DNA of 64,000 bases, from contig JADKAA010000024.1 in assembly GCA_016715465.1 (NCBI GenBank), positions 806,001-870,000 on the forward strand, read 5' to 3'. The translations under genes were made by a program, and so were the position numbers. Numbering within the stretch: position 1 is the stretch's first letter; the number at the start of each line of letters is the position of its first letter. The notes under the pieces were generated by a model, which worked only from the letters and a program-made list of their open reading frames with translations, did not search any database and was not told where the DNA came from. This document shows, piece by piece, positions 54,763 to 63,761 of this stretch. The stretch comes from Saprospiraceae bacterium (GTDB lineage: Bacteria; Bacteroidota; Bacteroidia; Chitinophagales; Saprospiraceae).

Positions 54763-56196
54763 ATGGCCAACCTTCAACCTTATGTACCCAATTCAGAAAA
54801 ACCCTGGGACAAGCAGCGTGTCATCCACTTTTACCGGAGACTGGGCTTTGGCCCAAGACCAGAAGAGATTACTGCCGCACTGGCCACAGATCCGCTGACT
54901 TTTATTGAGGGTAAGTTGGATGGTATTAAAAACAAGCCGCTGCCCACACCACCAATATGGGCCAACTATACCGCGGCCAATTACGAAGCCGATCCGGACC
55001 TGATCGGGGAACACCGCACGGAATTGTTCAATGCTATTTACGACGAAATGCTGGCTGATGGCCTGAGGAGCAAACTTTTTATGTTTTGGCACAACCATTT
55101 TGTGACGGAACTCAATGTGTATAACTGCAATAAATATTTGTGGAATTATTATTATCTGCTGCTCAAACATTGCGTAGGGAATTTTAAAATATTTGTTGAA
55201 GAAATGGGCAAGTGTCCTGCCATGCTCGACTATCTCAATGGCAATGACAATGAAGTGGGTAAACCCAATGAAAACTATGCCCGCGAACTCATGGAGTTAT
55301 TTACCATGGGTGAAAACAATGGCTATACCCAAAACTACGTAGTGGAAGTGGCGCGCGCACTTACAGGCTGGAAGTGTAATCCCTATACCTGCGACAATGT
55401 CACTTTTAAGGATACGAAATTTGACAAGACCAATAAGGTCATCTTTGGCAAAACGGGAAACTGGGGTTATAACGAAGTGCACAACCTCATATTTACAGAG
55501 CGCAAAGCGCAGGTGGCAGAATACATCTGTGGAAAGTTATATCGCCATTTTGTACAAAAAAACATCGACGCAGAATTTGTAGAGCAGTTGGCTACATTAT
55601 TTATACAGAGCAACTGGGAATTATTGCCGGTATTGAAGGCTTTATTCAAGAGCGAGCATTTTTACAGCAAAGAATTCATAGGAGCCATCATCAAGAGTCC
55701 CCTGGATTGTTTCATCGATTTGTCCCGGTTGTCGGGTGTGGATCCGGCCGGCCTGGGAGAGCGTTATGGTAACTATCGGTATGGGGCAAACAACCTGGGC
55801 ATGGAAGTCTTCAATCCCATCAATGTGGCAGGATGGCCCGGACATCAGGAATGGATCAATGAAAATACGCTGACCAGAAGGTGGTCCTATTGCCGCGACA
55901 TTGTCAATACCCTCGTCAATGCAACAAATAGGGAGCAACTGAGGACACTGGCCATAAACCTGGCTGCTCCGGTACAAAATGATCCGGATGCCATCACCAG
56001 GGCTTTGTGTCTGCATTTTCTCGGAGCTGAATTGGAGGACGATCTTCATCAAAAAGCCGTGCTGTATTTTAAGGGCGACATACCTCAGAACTATTTTGAA
56101 GACGGATCCTGGAACCTCAGCTGGAATGAAGCACCTTTTCAGGTGGGCAATCTGCTTCAATTTTTGGTAAAATTGCCGGAATTTCAATTATCCTAA
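54763..56196 (+). CDS. DUF1800 domain protein
   Basis: 477 residues from ATG 54763 (MANLQPYVPNSEKPWDKQRV). A longer frame to 54649 runs into repeat-side DNA and lacks family resemblance. Typical stretches: VIHFYRRLGFGPRPEEITAA, MFWHNHFVTELNVYN, NENYARELMELFTMGENNGY and VEVARALTGWK. The family is widespread and of unknown function. It nearly always pairs with a DUF1501 protein, as here 12 bp downstream. I see no signal peptide. Confidence 0.92.
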   Translation: MANLQPYVPNSEKPWDKQRVIHFYRRLGFGPRPEEITAALATDPLTFIEGKLDGIKNKPLPTPPIWANYTAANYEADPDLIGEHRTELFNAIYDEMLADGLRSKLFMFWHNHFVTELNVYNCNKYLWNYYYLLLKHCVGNFKIFVEEMGKCPAMLDYLNGNDNEVGKPNENYARELMELFTMGENNGYTQNYVVEVARALTGWKCNPYTCDNVTFKDTKFDKTNKVIFGKTGNWGYNEVHNLIFTERKAQVAEYICGKLYRHFVQKNIDAEFVEQLATLFIQSNWELLPVLKALFKSEHFYSKEFIGAIIKSPLDCFIDLSRLSGVDPAGLGERYGNYRYGANNLGMEVFNPINVAGWPGHQEWINENTLTRRWSYCRDIVNTLVNATNREQLRTLAINLAAPVQNDPDAITRALCLHFLGAELEDDLHQKAVLYFKGDIPQNYFEDGSWNLSWNEAPFQVGNLLQFLVKLPEFQLS

Positions 56197-56208
56197 ACCT
56201 CGAAGACC

Positions 56209-57822
56209 ATGTGCGACAATCATAAAAATAAAAGGGAAGGAAGGTCCATCGAAGATCAGCAGGCGCATGAAAATGACCACCTGAAGTGGAGGCGAAGGGA
56301 TTTTCTGCAAACTGCAGGACTGTTTACCGCAGGCATGGCGGCAACCCTGAATGGCGTGCCGGTGTATGCCATGGGTAATGTCTTTCAGATGGCTCCATTG
56401 GCAAGCCTGGAGACCGATCGGGTACTGGTCCTCATTCAGCTCAGGGGCGGTAACGATGGACTCAACATGGTGATCGATCGTTTTAATCCGGAGTATTATA
56501 AAATCAGGCCCACCATAGCGGTGACCGAAAGTAACCTGTGGGCACTGGATGAAAAAAACGGTATGCCCAACCGGATGATCGACCTGCAGCCGCTCTGGGA
56601 AGAGGATAAGATGAAGGTGATCCACAACGTGGGTTACCCGCACCCCAACTACTCCCACTTTCGTTCGTCCGACATTTGGGCCAGTGCATCCGATACGGAT
56701 GAGTATTTAAATACCGGTTGGATTGGCCGATATATAGACTATGACATGCCGGCTTTCCTGGATGCACAACCTACTGTTCCGCCAGCCATGCAGATCGGAG
56801 TGCAGACCGACCTTGTATTTCAGGGTGCGGAAGCCAATCTGGCGCTGGCCATCAGCAGCCCGCAGGAATTTTATAAGTTGGCCGTCAGCGGGCAGTTATA
56901 CAGCCTGGAAAACCTGGGCATGACACCGAAAGACATAGAATTGTTTTATGTAAGACAGGTGGCCAACAGTGCTTTCCGGTACAGTCAAAGCATCAGCGAC
57001 GCTTACAACAAAGGCCGCAATGAAGTGAATTACCCGACCAGCAACCTGGCACAACAACTGGCCATTGTTTCCCGCCTCATCAAGGGCAGACTTGGCACCA
57101 AAGTGTATATGGTGTACATCGATGGTTTTGATACCCATGCAGAACAAAACAACCGACACCCCAATTTACTCAACAACATGGCCAGTGCCGTGCGTGCCTT
57201 TTACGACGATTTGGCCAGGCAGGATATGGATGGCAAAGTTTTGGGTATGACCTTTTCAGAATTTGGCAGGACGATCTATGAAAATGGATCTACCGGAACC
57301 GACCATGGCACCAGTGCGCCTATGTTGCTCTTCAGCAAAGGCCTTGGAAAGGATGTGGTCGGGAACGCGCCGGACCTCATCAATACCGATCAATATGGCG
57401 ATCCGGTGTTCAGCACCGATTTCAGAGACGTTTATGGTACGGTACTCGGAAGTTGGTTTGGTATGCCAAAGGAGGTAACCGACTTTATCATTGGCAAAGA
57501 ACCGATGATCATACCGGGACTGGTACCGGAAAAGAAACCACCGGTGGGTTCTGAAGAATTTGGAGCCCTGCTGGGCCATCGCATTTCGCCCAGTAAGGCA
57601 GATACCGTAGAAATCCGTTATGCCGTCAACCAGGGAGGACCGATGATCATGGAGTTGCTCGACAAGACCGGGCAGGTCATCCGCACTTTTTGGAAGGATG
57701 CAGTGGACAAGGGATCTCATACGCTGGAGGTCGATTTGAAACAATATGCCATCAAACCAGGACAGTATAGTTATCGCATGAAAGTGGGCGGAAAAATTTA
57801 TCAGCGAACTTTTGAATTCTGA
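56209..57822 (+). CDS. DUF1501 domain protein with Tat signal
   Basis: 537 residues. The N-terminus has a twin-arginine-type signal (KWRRRDFLQTAGLFTAGMAA at about 26-45), after a charged extension. The core has VLVLIQLRGGNDGLNMVIDR, GYPHPNYSHFRSSDIWASAS, MVYIDGFDTHAEQ, TFSEFGRTIYENGSTGTDHG: metal-binding residues of the alkaline-phosphatase-like fold. A C-terminal beta domain (YAVNQGGPMIMELLDKTGQV to IYQRTFEF) resembles a sorting-related or Ig-like add-on. It forms an operon with DUF1800; they may form a secreted complex of unknown activity. Confidence 0.92.
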   Translation: MCDNHKNKREGRSIEDQQAHENDHLKWRRRDFLQTAGLFTAGMAATLNGVPVYAMGNVFQMAPLASLETDRVLVLIQLRGGNDGLNMVIDRFNPEYYKIRPTIAVTESNLWALDEKNGMPNRMIDLQPLWEEDKMKVIHNVGYPHPNYSHFRSSDIWASASDTDEYLNTGWIGRYIDYDMPAFLDAQPTVPPAMQIGVQTDLVFQGAEANLALAISSPQEFYKLAVSGQLYSLENLGMTPKDIELFYVRQVANSAFRYSQSISDAYNKGRNEVNYPTSNLAQQLAIVSRLIKGRLGTKVYMVYIDGFDTHAEQNNRHPNLLNNMASAVRAFYDDLARQDMDGKVLGMTFSEFGRTIYENGSTGTDHGTSAPMLLFSKGLGKDVVGNAPDLINTDQYGDPVFSTDFRDVYGTVLGSWFGMPKEVTDFIIGKEPMIIPGLVPEKKPPVGSEEFGALLGHRISPSKADTVEIRYAVNQGGPMIMELLDKTGQVIRTFWKDAVDKGSHTLEVDLKQYAIKPGQYSYRMKVGGKIYQRTFEF

Positions 57823-57958
57823 CACCATAATTGCTGATTTTTGAATGCTGTTTGATGAATTTAAGCAAATGTAAGTTTGATGCGGTAATCTTTTTTCTCT
57901 ATTTTTTTTATTTTTGAGGGCGGTTTTAGCGCTCAGTACATCTCTCAAGTCCTTATGA

Positions 57959-58480
57959 ATGCAGGTAGAATTTATATTTGACCAGGCCTATTATGTCATC
58001 AAAAAATTGGACCTCTCTCAGCTGGGGGTGATGGCTCAATTTTGTGTGGCGTGTTCTTCGTTTTATGAATTGTATGAAGGAAGAAAGGGAGGGGAGACTA
58101 CTGCACGGGAAGTGTTGGAATCCATACCTGAAGGTCATTCATTGCATCAAAAGCAGGCACTGGGCGTTTTTGATGCAGTCGGCAAATTGGTGGCTATGAT
58201 AGAGATCGTGAGTGATTATCCTACAAGCCATGAATGGATCATTGCTTTGCTGATGGTGGACCCGGAAGAAAGAAGAAAAGGTCTGGGCAGAAGGTTGCAC
58301 GAGGAGATCGTGCACCTGGTGCGGAGAAGTGGAGGCACTAAGTTAAGGGCAGGGGTTGTGTTGGAGAATGTTATGGCCATTCAATTCTGGAAGTCGATGG
58401 GATATGAAGAAACAGCGCGGAAATGGATGCGCCATGGCAATCAGGACCATATGATCCTGGTGATGAACCGGAGTGTTTAA
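57959..58480 (+). CDS. GNAT-family N-acetyltransferase
   Basis: 173 residues, one GNAT domain. The acetyl-CoA loop is in LLMVDPEERRKGLGRRLHEE (pattern R/Q-x-x-G-x-G/R); the C-terminal strand-helix unit is VLENVMAIQFWKSMGYEETA. The acceptor is unknown. It stands alone, after the DUF1501 gene. Confidence 0.85.
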   Translation: MQVEFIFDQAYYVIKKLDLSQLGVMAQFCVACSSFYELYEGRKGGETTAREVLESIPEGHSLHQKQALGVFDAVGKLVAMIEIVSDYPTSHEWIIALLMVDPEERRKGLGRRLHEEIVHLVRRSGGTKLRAGVVLENVMAIQFWKSMGYEETARKWMRHGNQDHMILVMNRSV

Positions 58481-58530
58481 GTACCGGGCTTATTGGGTTT
58501 GAAAAAGATTTCTAATTTAATTAAACGGAT

Positions 58531-58908
58531 ATGAAATACAAAAGATCATTTCGGGATATTGTCATTATGAGTCTTTTATTCTTTTTAGGCATCAACGCTA
58601 TTGGTGGAGGCATTTACGGCTTAATGGGTGCAAAGGACGTTCCTTTGAACTGGTTGGAAAGCAGTCCATTCAAAGATTATTTCATTCCCTCGTTATTCTT
58701 ACTGGTTGTAGTGGCAGGTTCATGTTTGGGGGCTGGAGTTATGGTTTGGAAGGGGTATGAACATGCGCGGAAGATGACCCTGCTTTGTGGAATATTGCTA
58801 ATGGGTTGGATCGGTTCACAATTGTCTATAATCGGTTATGTGTCGGTTTTGCAGCCGTCTGTGCTGATTGCTGGTTTGTTGTTAGTGGTGTTGGGAGCTA
58901 GGAGGTAA
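58531..58908 (+). CDS. Small four-helix membrane protein, unknown
   Basis: 125 residues with four hydrophobic segments: MSLLFFLGINAIGGGIYGLM, YFIPSLFLLVVVAGSCLGAG, MTLLCGILLMGWIGSQLSII and PSVLIAGLLLVVLGA. No family is recognised with certainty. 50 bp after the GNAT gene. Confidence 0.65.
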   Translation: MKYKRSFRDIVIMSLLFFLGINAIGGGIYGLMGAKDVPLNWLESSPFKDYFIPSLFLLVVVAGSCLGAGVMVWKGYEHARKMTLLCGILLMGWIGSQLSIIGYVSVLQPSVLIAGLLLVVLGARR

Positions 58909-59187
58909 AAATTGACCTCAAAACAAGGTAGTATTTACATTATTTTTCATATTAAAAAAAGTTCAATAAAAAAGTTAAATGGAAATGGCTGTCTTTGTTA
59001 ATTTGTATGCTTTCAAAGGTAGGTAATAAAGAGAATCGGAATCGATTGGCAAAGAACGATATGCCGGATGTATTGATTTATAAAGGGGCTTTGCATTTTG
59101 CTTCTGAAAAGCGAAGGTAGAAAAATGAAAACGGCCGGGTCTGTAAGAATGTAAGCAAATAAATTTTGAAAAAAGGGGCTGAGGTAC

Positions 59188-59218
59188 TTGAAATTACCAG
59201 ACAAATGTCTTATATTTG
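59188..59218 (+). promoter_or_regulatory. Promoter of the Xre-RES pair
   Basis: TTG at 59188-59190, 20 bp, TATATTTG at 59211-59218: a very good match to the Bacteroidota promoter. The predicted start site (about 59225) falls next to the ATG at 59226, so the message could be leaderless. Confidence 0.7.
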
Positions 59219-59230
59219 TGGACATATGTC
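59200..59230 (+). promoter_or_regulatory. Twin palindromic operators over the Xre-RES promoter
   Basis: GACAAATGTC (59200-59209) and GACATATGTC (59221-59230), 21 bp apart centre to centre, that is two helical turns, flank the -7 box. The second is a perfect palindrome and spans the start codon. They are probable binding sites for the Xre antitoxin complex. Confidence 0.6.
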
Positions 59231-59738
59231 AAAAATGAAAAAAACTGAAACAGCTAAAGCGGGTTATTTACTTCATGAAGCTGCCGCCATTTTTATGAGG
59301 AGTTCCGGCTCAGGTAAAAAGAGTGGGGGTGGTTCCGGCTTTGATTTTGCCAGATTTTTTGGAGATAAAGTGATGATCATTGAAGCCATTAAGGACGGTA
59401 TTTCCTTTGATCTCTACGAGCTGCTCTCAACTTACGTGCCCTTGCAGGAGTCAGACTGGGTGCAGATCCTTGGTATTTCCACAAAGACCTTGCAGCGTTA
59501 CCGGGCTGCCGGAGATCACAAATTCAGCTCCATCCATTCAGAAAAAATCATTGAGATGGCCGAGGTGACCTTTATGGGAAACGAGGTTTTTGGTACTGGG
59601 GACAAGTTCCTTCTTTGGCTAAACGCCCCCAATTTTGCTTTGGGAGGTTATAAGCCCAAAGAGTTACTCATTTCTTCCTATGGCAAAGAAATGGTGTTGG
59701 GTGAGCTGACCAGGATACACTACGGCATTTTTGTGTAA
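59226..59738 (+). CDS. Xre/MbcA/ParS-type antitoxin (DUF2384)
   Basis: 170 residues from ATG 59226 (MSKMKKTETAKAGYLLHEAA). Upstream in-frame codons back to 59166 lie inside the promoter and operators, so they are rejected. The core has LLSTYVPLQESDWVQILGIS, TKTLQRYRAAGDHKFSSIHS, then FMGNEVFGTGDKFLLWLN, NFALGGYKPKELL (the antitoxin toxin-binding end). It neutralises the adjacent RES toxin and represses the promoter. It overlaps the toxin start by one base. Confidence 0.87.
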   Translation: MSKMKKTETAKAGYLLHEAAAIFMRSSGSGKKSGGGSGFDFARFFGDKVMIIEAIKDGISFDLYELLSTYVPLQESDWVQILGISTKTLQRYRAAGDHKFSSIHSEKIIEMAEVTFMGNEVFGTGDKFLLWLNAPNFALGGYKPKELLISSYGKEMVLGELTRIHYGIFV

Positions 59739-60193
59739 TGGAAGTATTCAGGTTGAGCCGGGCCAGATATGCCGATGGACTTTCAGGACTTGGAGCTGCC
59801 CTTAAAGGTGCGCGTTGGAATTCGTCTGGTATTGAAATGGTTTATACGGCGGGCAACAGATCCCTGGCCATGGCTGAGGTGGTGGTGCATTTGTCGCTGG
59901 GCATGTTGCCGGATGATTATCTGATGCTCTCCATCGATGTACCGTCTGAGGTGAAAATCAAAAAATTGGCAATGCATAACCTGCCGGTAGATTGGAAAAA
60001 TTTTCCATTTCCGGCATCAACCCAAAAAATTGGAGACGCCTTTATCCGCGAAAATGAATTTGCCGTGATGCGCGTACCCTCAGTGGTCACTTTGGGAGAT
60101 TATAATTTTCTCATCAATACCTTACACCCCGATTTTAAAAAAATTAACATAACGGAACGTGTACCATTCCCTTTTGATTCGCGGATAATTTAA
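59738..60193 (+). CDS. RES domain toxin
   Basis: 151 residues, one RES domain: VFRLSRARYADGLSGLGAAL, KGARWNSSGIEMVYTAGNRS, LAMAEVVVHL and the final NPFDSR-like end (PFPFDSRII). The R, W, Y and E residues of the family are visible. RES toxins degrade NAD+ or modify related targets with an ADP-ribosyl-transferase fold. It is complete and overlaps its antitoxin's stop codon. Confidence 0.88.
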   Translation: MEVFRLSRARYADGLSGLGAALKGARWNSSGIEMVYTAGNRSLAMAEVVVHLSLGMLPDDYLMLSIDVPSEVKIKKLAMHNLPVDWKNFPFPASTQKIGDAFIRENEFAVMRVPSVVTLGDYNFLINTLHPDFKKINITERVPFPFDSRII

Positions 60194-60387
60194 TGTCTTT
60201 CAAAAGTAAATTGACAAAGAAGTGACCAGGGTCTGTACCTGGAAGTATAGGTTTTATTAGAGAGAGCATTGTGTTGAATTAGTCTTTGCGCAAGCTTTTG
60301 GGTGTGGCCAATGTAATATTTGTCGTATTCCTGGCTGTACAAGACATAGACGAAGAAATTGGCCGGGGATTGGACATTATTTTTCAA
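60190..60387 (-). CDS. GIY-YIG nuclease family protein, short
   Basis: 65 residues from a TTG at 60387. It has the YVLYSQEYDKYYIGHT motif of the GIY-YIG nucleases and the helix QKLAQRLIQHNALS, but ends after RPWSLLCQFTFERH. Most single-domain relatives (about 80-100 residues) continue with an E-x-x-R/K helix, so the C-terminus is probably missing. The stop overlaps the 3' end of the RES gene by 4 bp (convergent). It may be a remnant cut by the arrival of the toxin pair. Confidence 0.55.
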   Translation of the reverse strand: MKNNVQSPANFFVYVLYSQEYDKYYIGHTQKLAQRLIQHNALSNKTYTSRYRPWSLLCQFTFERH

Positions 60388-60403
60388 AGCACTAATTTTT
60401 CAT

Positions 60404-60430
60404 AAAAAAAGCCCGACATTTCTGTCGGGC
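60404..60430 (-). terminator. Terminator after tRNA-Asn (minus strand)
   Basis: Stem GCCCGACA (60411-60418) with TGTCGGGC (60423-60430), loop of four bases; on the minus strand it is followed by seven T (complement of 60404-60410). It lies 5 bp beyond the tRNA 3' end. Confidence 0.88.
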
Positions 60431-60435
60431 TTTTG

Positions 60436-60509
60436 CGCCCCCTCTAGGACTTGAACCTAGGACCTACGGATTAACAGTCCGGCGCTCTAACCGGCTGAGC
60501 TAAGGAGGC
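60436..60509 (-). tRNA. tRNA-Asn (GTT)
   Basis: 74 nt cloverleaf on the minus strand. The acceptor stem GCCTCCT pairs with AGGGGGC (one G-T pair), D-arm with AGCTCAGCCGGTTAGAGC, anticodon loop CTGTTAA with anticodon GTT, T-arm GGTTCAAGTCC. No CCA is encoded. A terminator follows. Confidence 0.95.
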
Positions 60510-60725
60510 TTGCTTTTAAAGCGATGCAAATGTATTATGAAAATGGTATTTATCAAAACATTAGGGTGAAAAAAAATGAAATCGTATTTATATTGCTTTA
60601 AATCAGTTTGATAAATATATAATAAAGCATAATGTAAATATTTTATTTGGTTCTTACTTACCATAGAAGCAGGGGAGGGAGTTTACATATTTGAACTCTT
60701 CCTCGGTTATGCCATTTCAATTGAT

Positions 60726-60733
60726 TAACTTTG
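60726..60733 (+). promoter_or_regulatory. Candidate -7 promoter box of purF
   Basis: TAACTTTG fits TAnnTTTG; the ATG of purF (60775) is 42 bp downstream. The -33 position shows no exact TTTG. Confidence 0.5.
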
Positions 60734-60774
60734 CACTTCTTTTTGTTCCAACAAGTTTTGATAGTATTGGCATT

Positions 60775-62666
60775 ATGAGCGACCAGATAAAACACGAGTG
60801 TGGATTGGCAATGATTCGGCTCCTGACCCCACTTGATTACTACAAAGACAAATACGGTACGGCGCTTTATGGCCTAAACAAAATGCAACTCCTGCTGCAG
60901 AAACAGCGAAACAGGGGGCAGGACGGAGCAGGCATTGCCACCATCAAATTTGACATTCCACCAGGCAACAGGTATATCTCCAGGCACAGGACAATAGGGC
61001 CTTCATACTTAAAGGATCTTTTTGATTCTGTCTATCATAATTTTGCCGATTGTACACCAGAGCAAATGGATGATGCGGCGTGGTTAAAAAAGAATAAACC
61101 CTATATGGGTGAGTTGCTCTTGGGCCATTTGCGTTACGGCACCCATGGGGCAAATAACATTGAAACAGTGCATCCTTTTCTTCGGCAGAACAACTGGATT
61201 AGCCGCAACCTGGTGTGTGCGGGCAACTTCAACCTCACCAACATAGACGAACTTTTCAACGAACTCCTGTCTTTTGGTCAATATCCAAAAGAAGTGTCAG
61301 ATACCGTAACGGTTATGGAAAAAATAGGCCATTTCCTGGACGATGAAGTTCAACGAATCTTTGACTGGTACAAACACGAAGGATATGATAACATCGAGAT
61401 CAACAAATTCATTGAAAAAGAGATCGACATCAAACGAATTCTTACCCGGTCCAGCAGACGTTTTGACGGGGGTTATGTCATTGCCGGGCTCATTGGGCAC
61501 GGTGATGCTTTTGTACTGAGGGATACTGCGGGTATCAGGCCTGCTTTCTATTACCATGACGATGAGATATGTGTCGTAGCATCGGAGCGACCTGCCCTGC
61601 AGACCTGTCTTGATATCAGATATACCCAGGTGAAAGAATTGCAGCCAGGCAACGCGCTGATCATACGAAAGAACGGTGACATCAGTGAAGAAAACATCAA
61701 GGAGCCGACGGAGCGAAAGTCATGCACCTTCGAGCGAATTTATTTCTCGAGAGGCACAGACCGCGATATTTATCTGGAACGCAAGATGCTGGGCAGACTG
61801 CTGGCTCCCAGGATTCTGGAGGCCGTAAACCACGATTTTAAAAACACCATTTTTTCCTTTATACCCAATACGGCGGAGGTATCCTTTTTTGGTCTGCTCG
61901 AAGGACTCGATGAGGAACTCAATAAAGTAAAAGCTGATAAGATCCAGGCACTTGGCCATGATGCAGACCAGGCTGCCATTGGCGAAATTCTGTCCATGAG
62001 GGTTCGTTCTGAAAAGCTGGCCATCAAGGATGAAAAGTTGCGCACTTTTATTGCCGACGATGGGGCAAGAAATCAATTGGTGTCACACATTTACGACGTC
62101 ACCTATGGCATCGTCCATAATGAAGTAGATACCATTGTACTCATCGACGACAGTATTGTAGGGGCACCACGCTTAGAGACAGCATCATCTATATCCTGTC
62201 AAAATTAAGACCAAAACGCATCGTCATTGTGTCTTCGGCGCCGCAAATACGATATCCGGATTGTTATGGCATCGATATGAGCCGGATGAGTGAGTTCATC
62301 GCCTTTAAGGCAACCATTGAATTGCTTCAGCAAAGTGGCCGGCAAAATCTGATTGATGAGGTGTACAACCTGTGTAAGGAAGAAGAAAAGAAACCACTTG
62401 CAGAGATGGTCAATCATGTGAAAAAAATATACGAACCTTTTTCCACGGAAGAAATATCGGCGCGCATTGCCAGCTTGGTGACCGCTGATGGCATTGAGCC
62501 ACAGGTCGATGTCATCTTCCAATCGGTGGACAGTCTTCATCTGGCTTGCCCCAACGACAAAGGCGATTGGTATTTTACCGGTGATTACCCCACATTGGGT
62601 GGGGTGCGTGTGGTGAATCGCGCTTTCATCAATTACATTGAAGATAACCAGGGGAGGTCATATTGA
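60775..62666 (+). pseudogene. purF: Amidophosphoribosyltransferase, single frameshift
   Basis: About 630 residues in two frames. The true start is 60775 (MSDQIKHECGLAMIRLL): the N-terminal Cys nucleophile is C9 after a short propeptide. Glutaminase part: QRNRGQDGAGIA, LLGHLRYGTHG, VCAGNFNLTN. Phosphoribosyltransferase part: TIVLIDDSIV, where the frame breaks at 62160/62161. One extra base there restores the PRPP-binding motif IVRGTTLRDSI, after which the second frame continues (KLRPKRIVIVSSAPQI, then PDCYGIDMSRMSEFIAFKAT). PurF makes phosphoribosylamine, the first committed step of purine synthesis. In this form the product would be truncated. An error in assembly is the simplest explanation, as the rest is conserved. 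Confidence 0.9.
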
Positions 62667-62672
62667 CAGACA

Positions 62673-63305
62673 ATGGCATCAATGGCAGCATGGTGGAAGA
62701 TATTTTTCAAATCCGATAAAACTCACTTCGATCCGATGAAGTACCTCATAGCAGGCCTGGGCAACATAGGTAGTGAATACGAACACACGCGGCACAACAT
62801 TGGTTTTGATGTCGTGGAATACCTGGCTGCTCAAAACGGCGGTATCTGGAAACACGATACACTCGCCTTTGTTTGTGAAATAAAACACAAGGGACGCACC
62901 CTGGTGCTCATCAAACCTACTACCTACATGAACCTTAGCGGTAAGGCAGTAAATCACTGGATGCAGAAACACAAGATTCCCAAAGAAAACATCATGGTCG
63001 TGATCGACGACCTCAACCTGGACCTTGGCACGTTGCGAATTCGTGAGAAAGGCAGTGACGGCGGGCATAATGGGCTTAAAAATATTGACGCAGTGACCGG
63101 AGGAAATGACTATCCCCGATTAAGGATCGGCATCGGAAATAAGTTTCATAAGAATCAGCAAGTTGACTTTGTTTTGGGCAAATGGAAACCCGATGAAAAG
63201 GAAAGGGTAAAACTCATCACCGAAAAAGCTGCCGCAGCCTGTCTCAGTTTTGCAGCCATCGGTATCAAACATACGATGAATGGGTTTAATGGCAATCTTG
63301 AATGA
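62673..63305 (+). CDS. pth: Peptidyl-tRNA hydrolase
   Basis: 210 residues from ATG 62673; the enzyme core starts at the second ATG 62736 (MKYLIAGLGNIGSEYEHTRH). A short basic N-terminal extension (AAWWKIFFKSDKTHFDP) is common in Bacteroidota Pth. Motifs: GLGNIGSEYEHTRHNIGFDV with the catalytic His, LIKPTTYMNLSGKAV, IDDLNLDLGTLRIREKGSDG, HNGLKNI. It releases peptides from tRNA to recycle them. It is 6 bp after purF. Confidence 0.95.
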   Translation: MASMAAWWKIFFKSDKTHFDPMKYLIAGLGNIGSEYEHTRHNIGFDVVEYLAAQNGGIWKHDTLAFVCEIKHKGRTLVLIKPTTYMNLSGKAVNHWMQKHKIPKENIMVVIDDLNLDLGTLRIREKGSDGGHNGLKNIDAVTGGNDYPRLRIGIGNKFHKNQQVDFVLGKWKPDEKERVKLITEKAAAACLSFAAIGIKHTMNGFNGNLE

Positions 63306-63761
63306 TCGGGTGGTACGTCCCCCTGCGCGTGACTAGGTGGTTCGCTTCGCCAGGTGTGTTGGTAAGCTGCGCCAGGTGATCTGGTGAGAGATAAGGCTGA
63401 CTACTTCTAACCTATTATGGATGCTGAGAGGTGCTGCTAAACTCGAAAGCCTGATGCGCGGAATGCCTCTAATCTGTACTTCCAAGTAAAAAAGTAACTA
63501 TGCCAAAATATAAATATATATGCTCTGCGCAGATAATGATGGCCTTTATTCTAGATGGATTTTAGCGGATTCTGCGCAAGTACTATTTATGAATATAGGT
63601 CATATTTAATTTCTCCTAACTTATTCTATCCAGGTGACTTTATTTCTGCGGGTTCTGCGGGAAATATAAACAACATCAGAGTCGGAATTTATAACCTTGT
63701 GGTAAAAAAATCTTAGTGCGTACTTTGTGAGAAATCCTTGTAAGCAGGATGAAGCAATCCT
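63306..63761. other. Intergenic region with degraded repeats
   Basis: It holds a degraded copy of the GGTGGTTCGTCCCCC repeat (63309-63350, related to 29962-30026) and pieces such as CTGCGCAGATAATG and TTTCTGCGGGTTCTGCGGGA, like the intergenic words at 26.8-27.3 kb. No gene is seen. Confidence 0.55.

Noticed and set aside
62155..62230. Programmed frameshift in purF
   Set aside because: No slippery heptamer or stimulatory structure typical for programmed shifts is seen, and purF is not known to use one.
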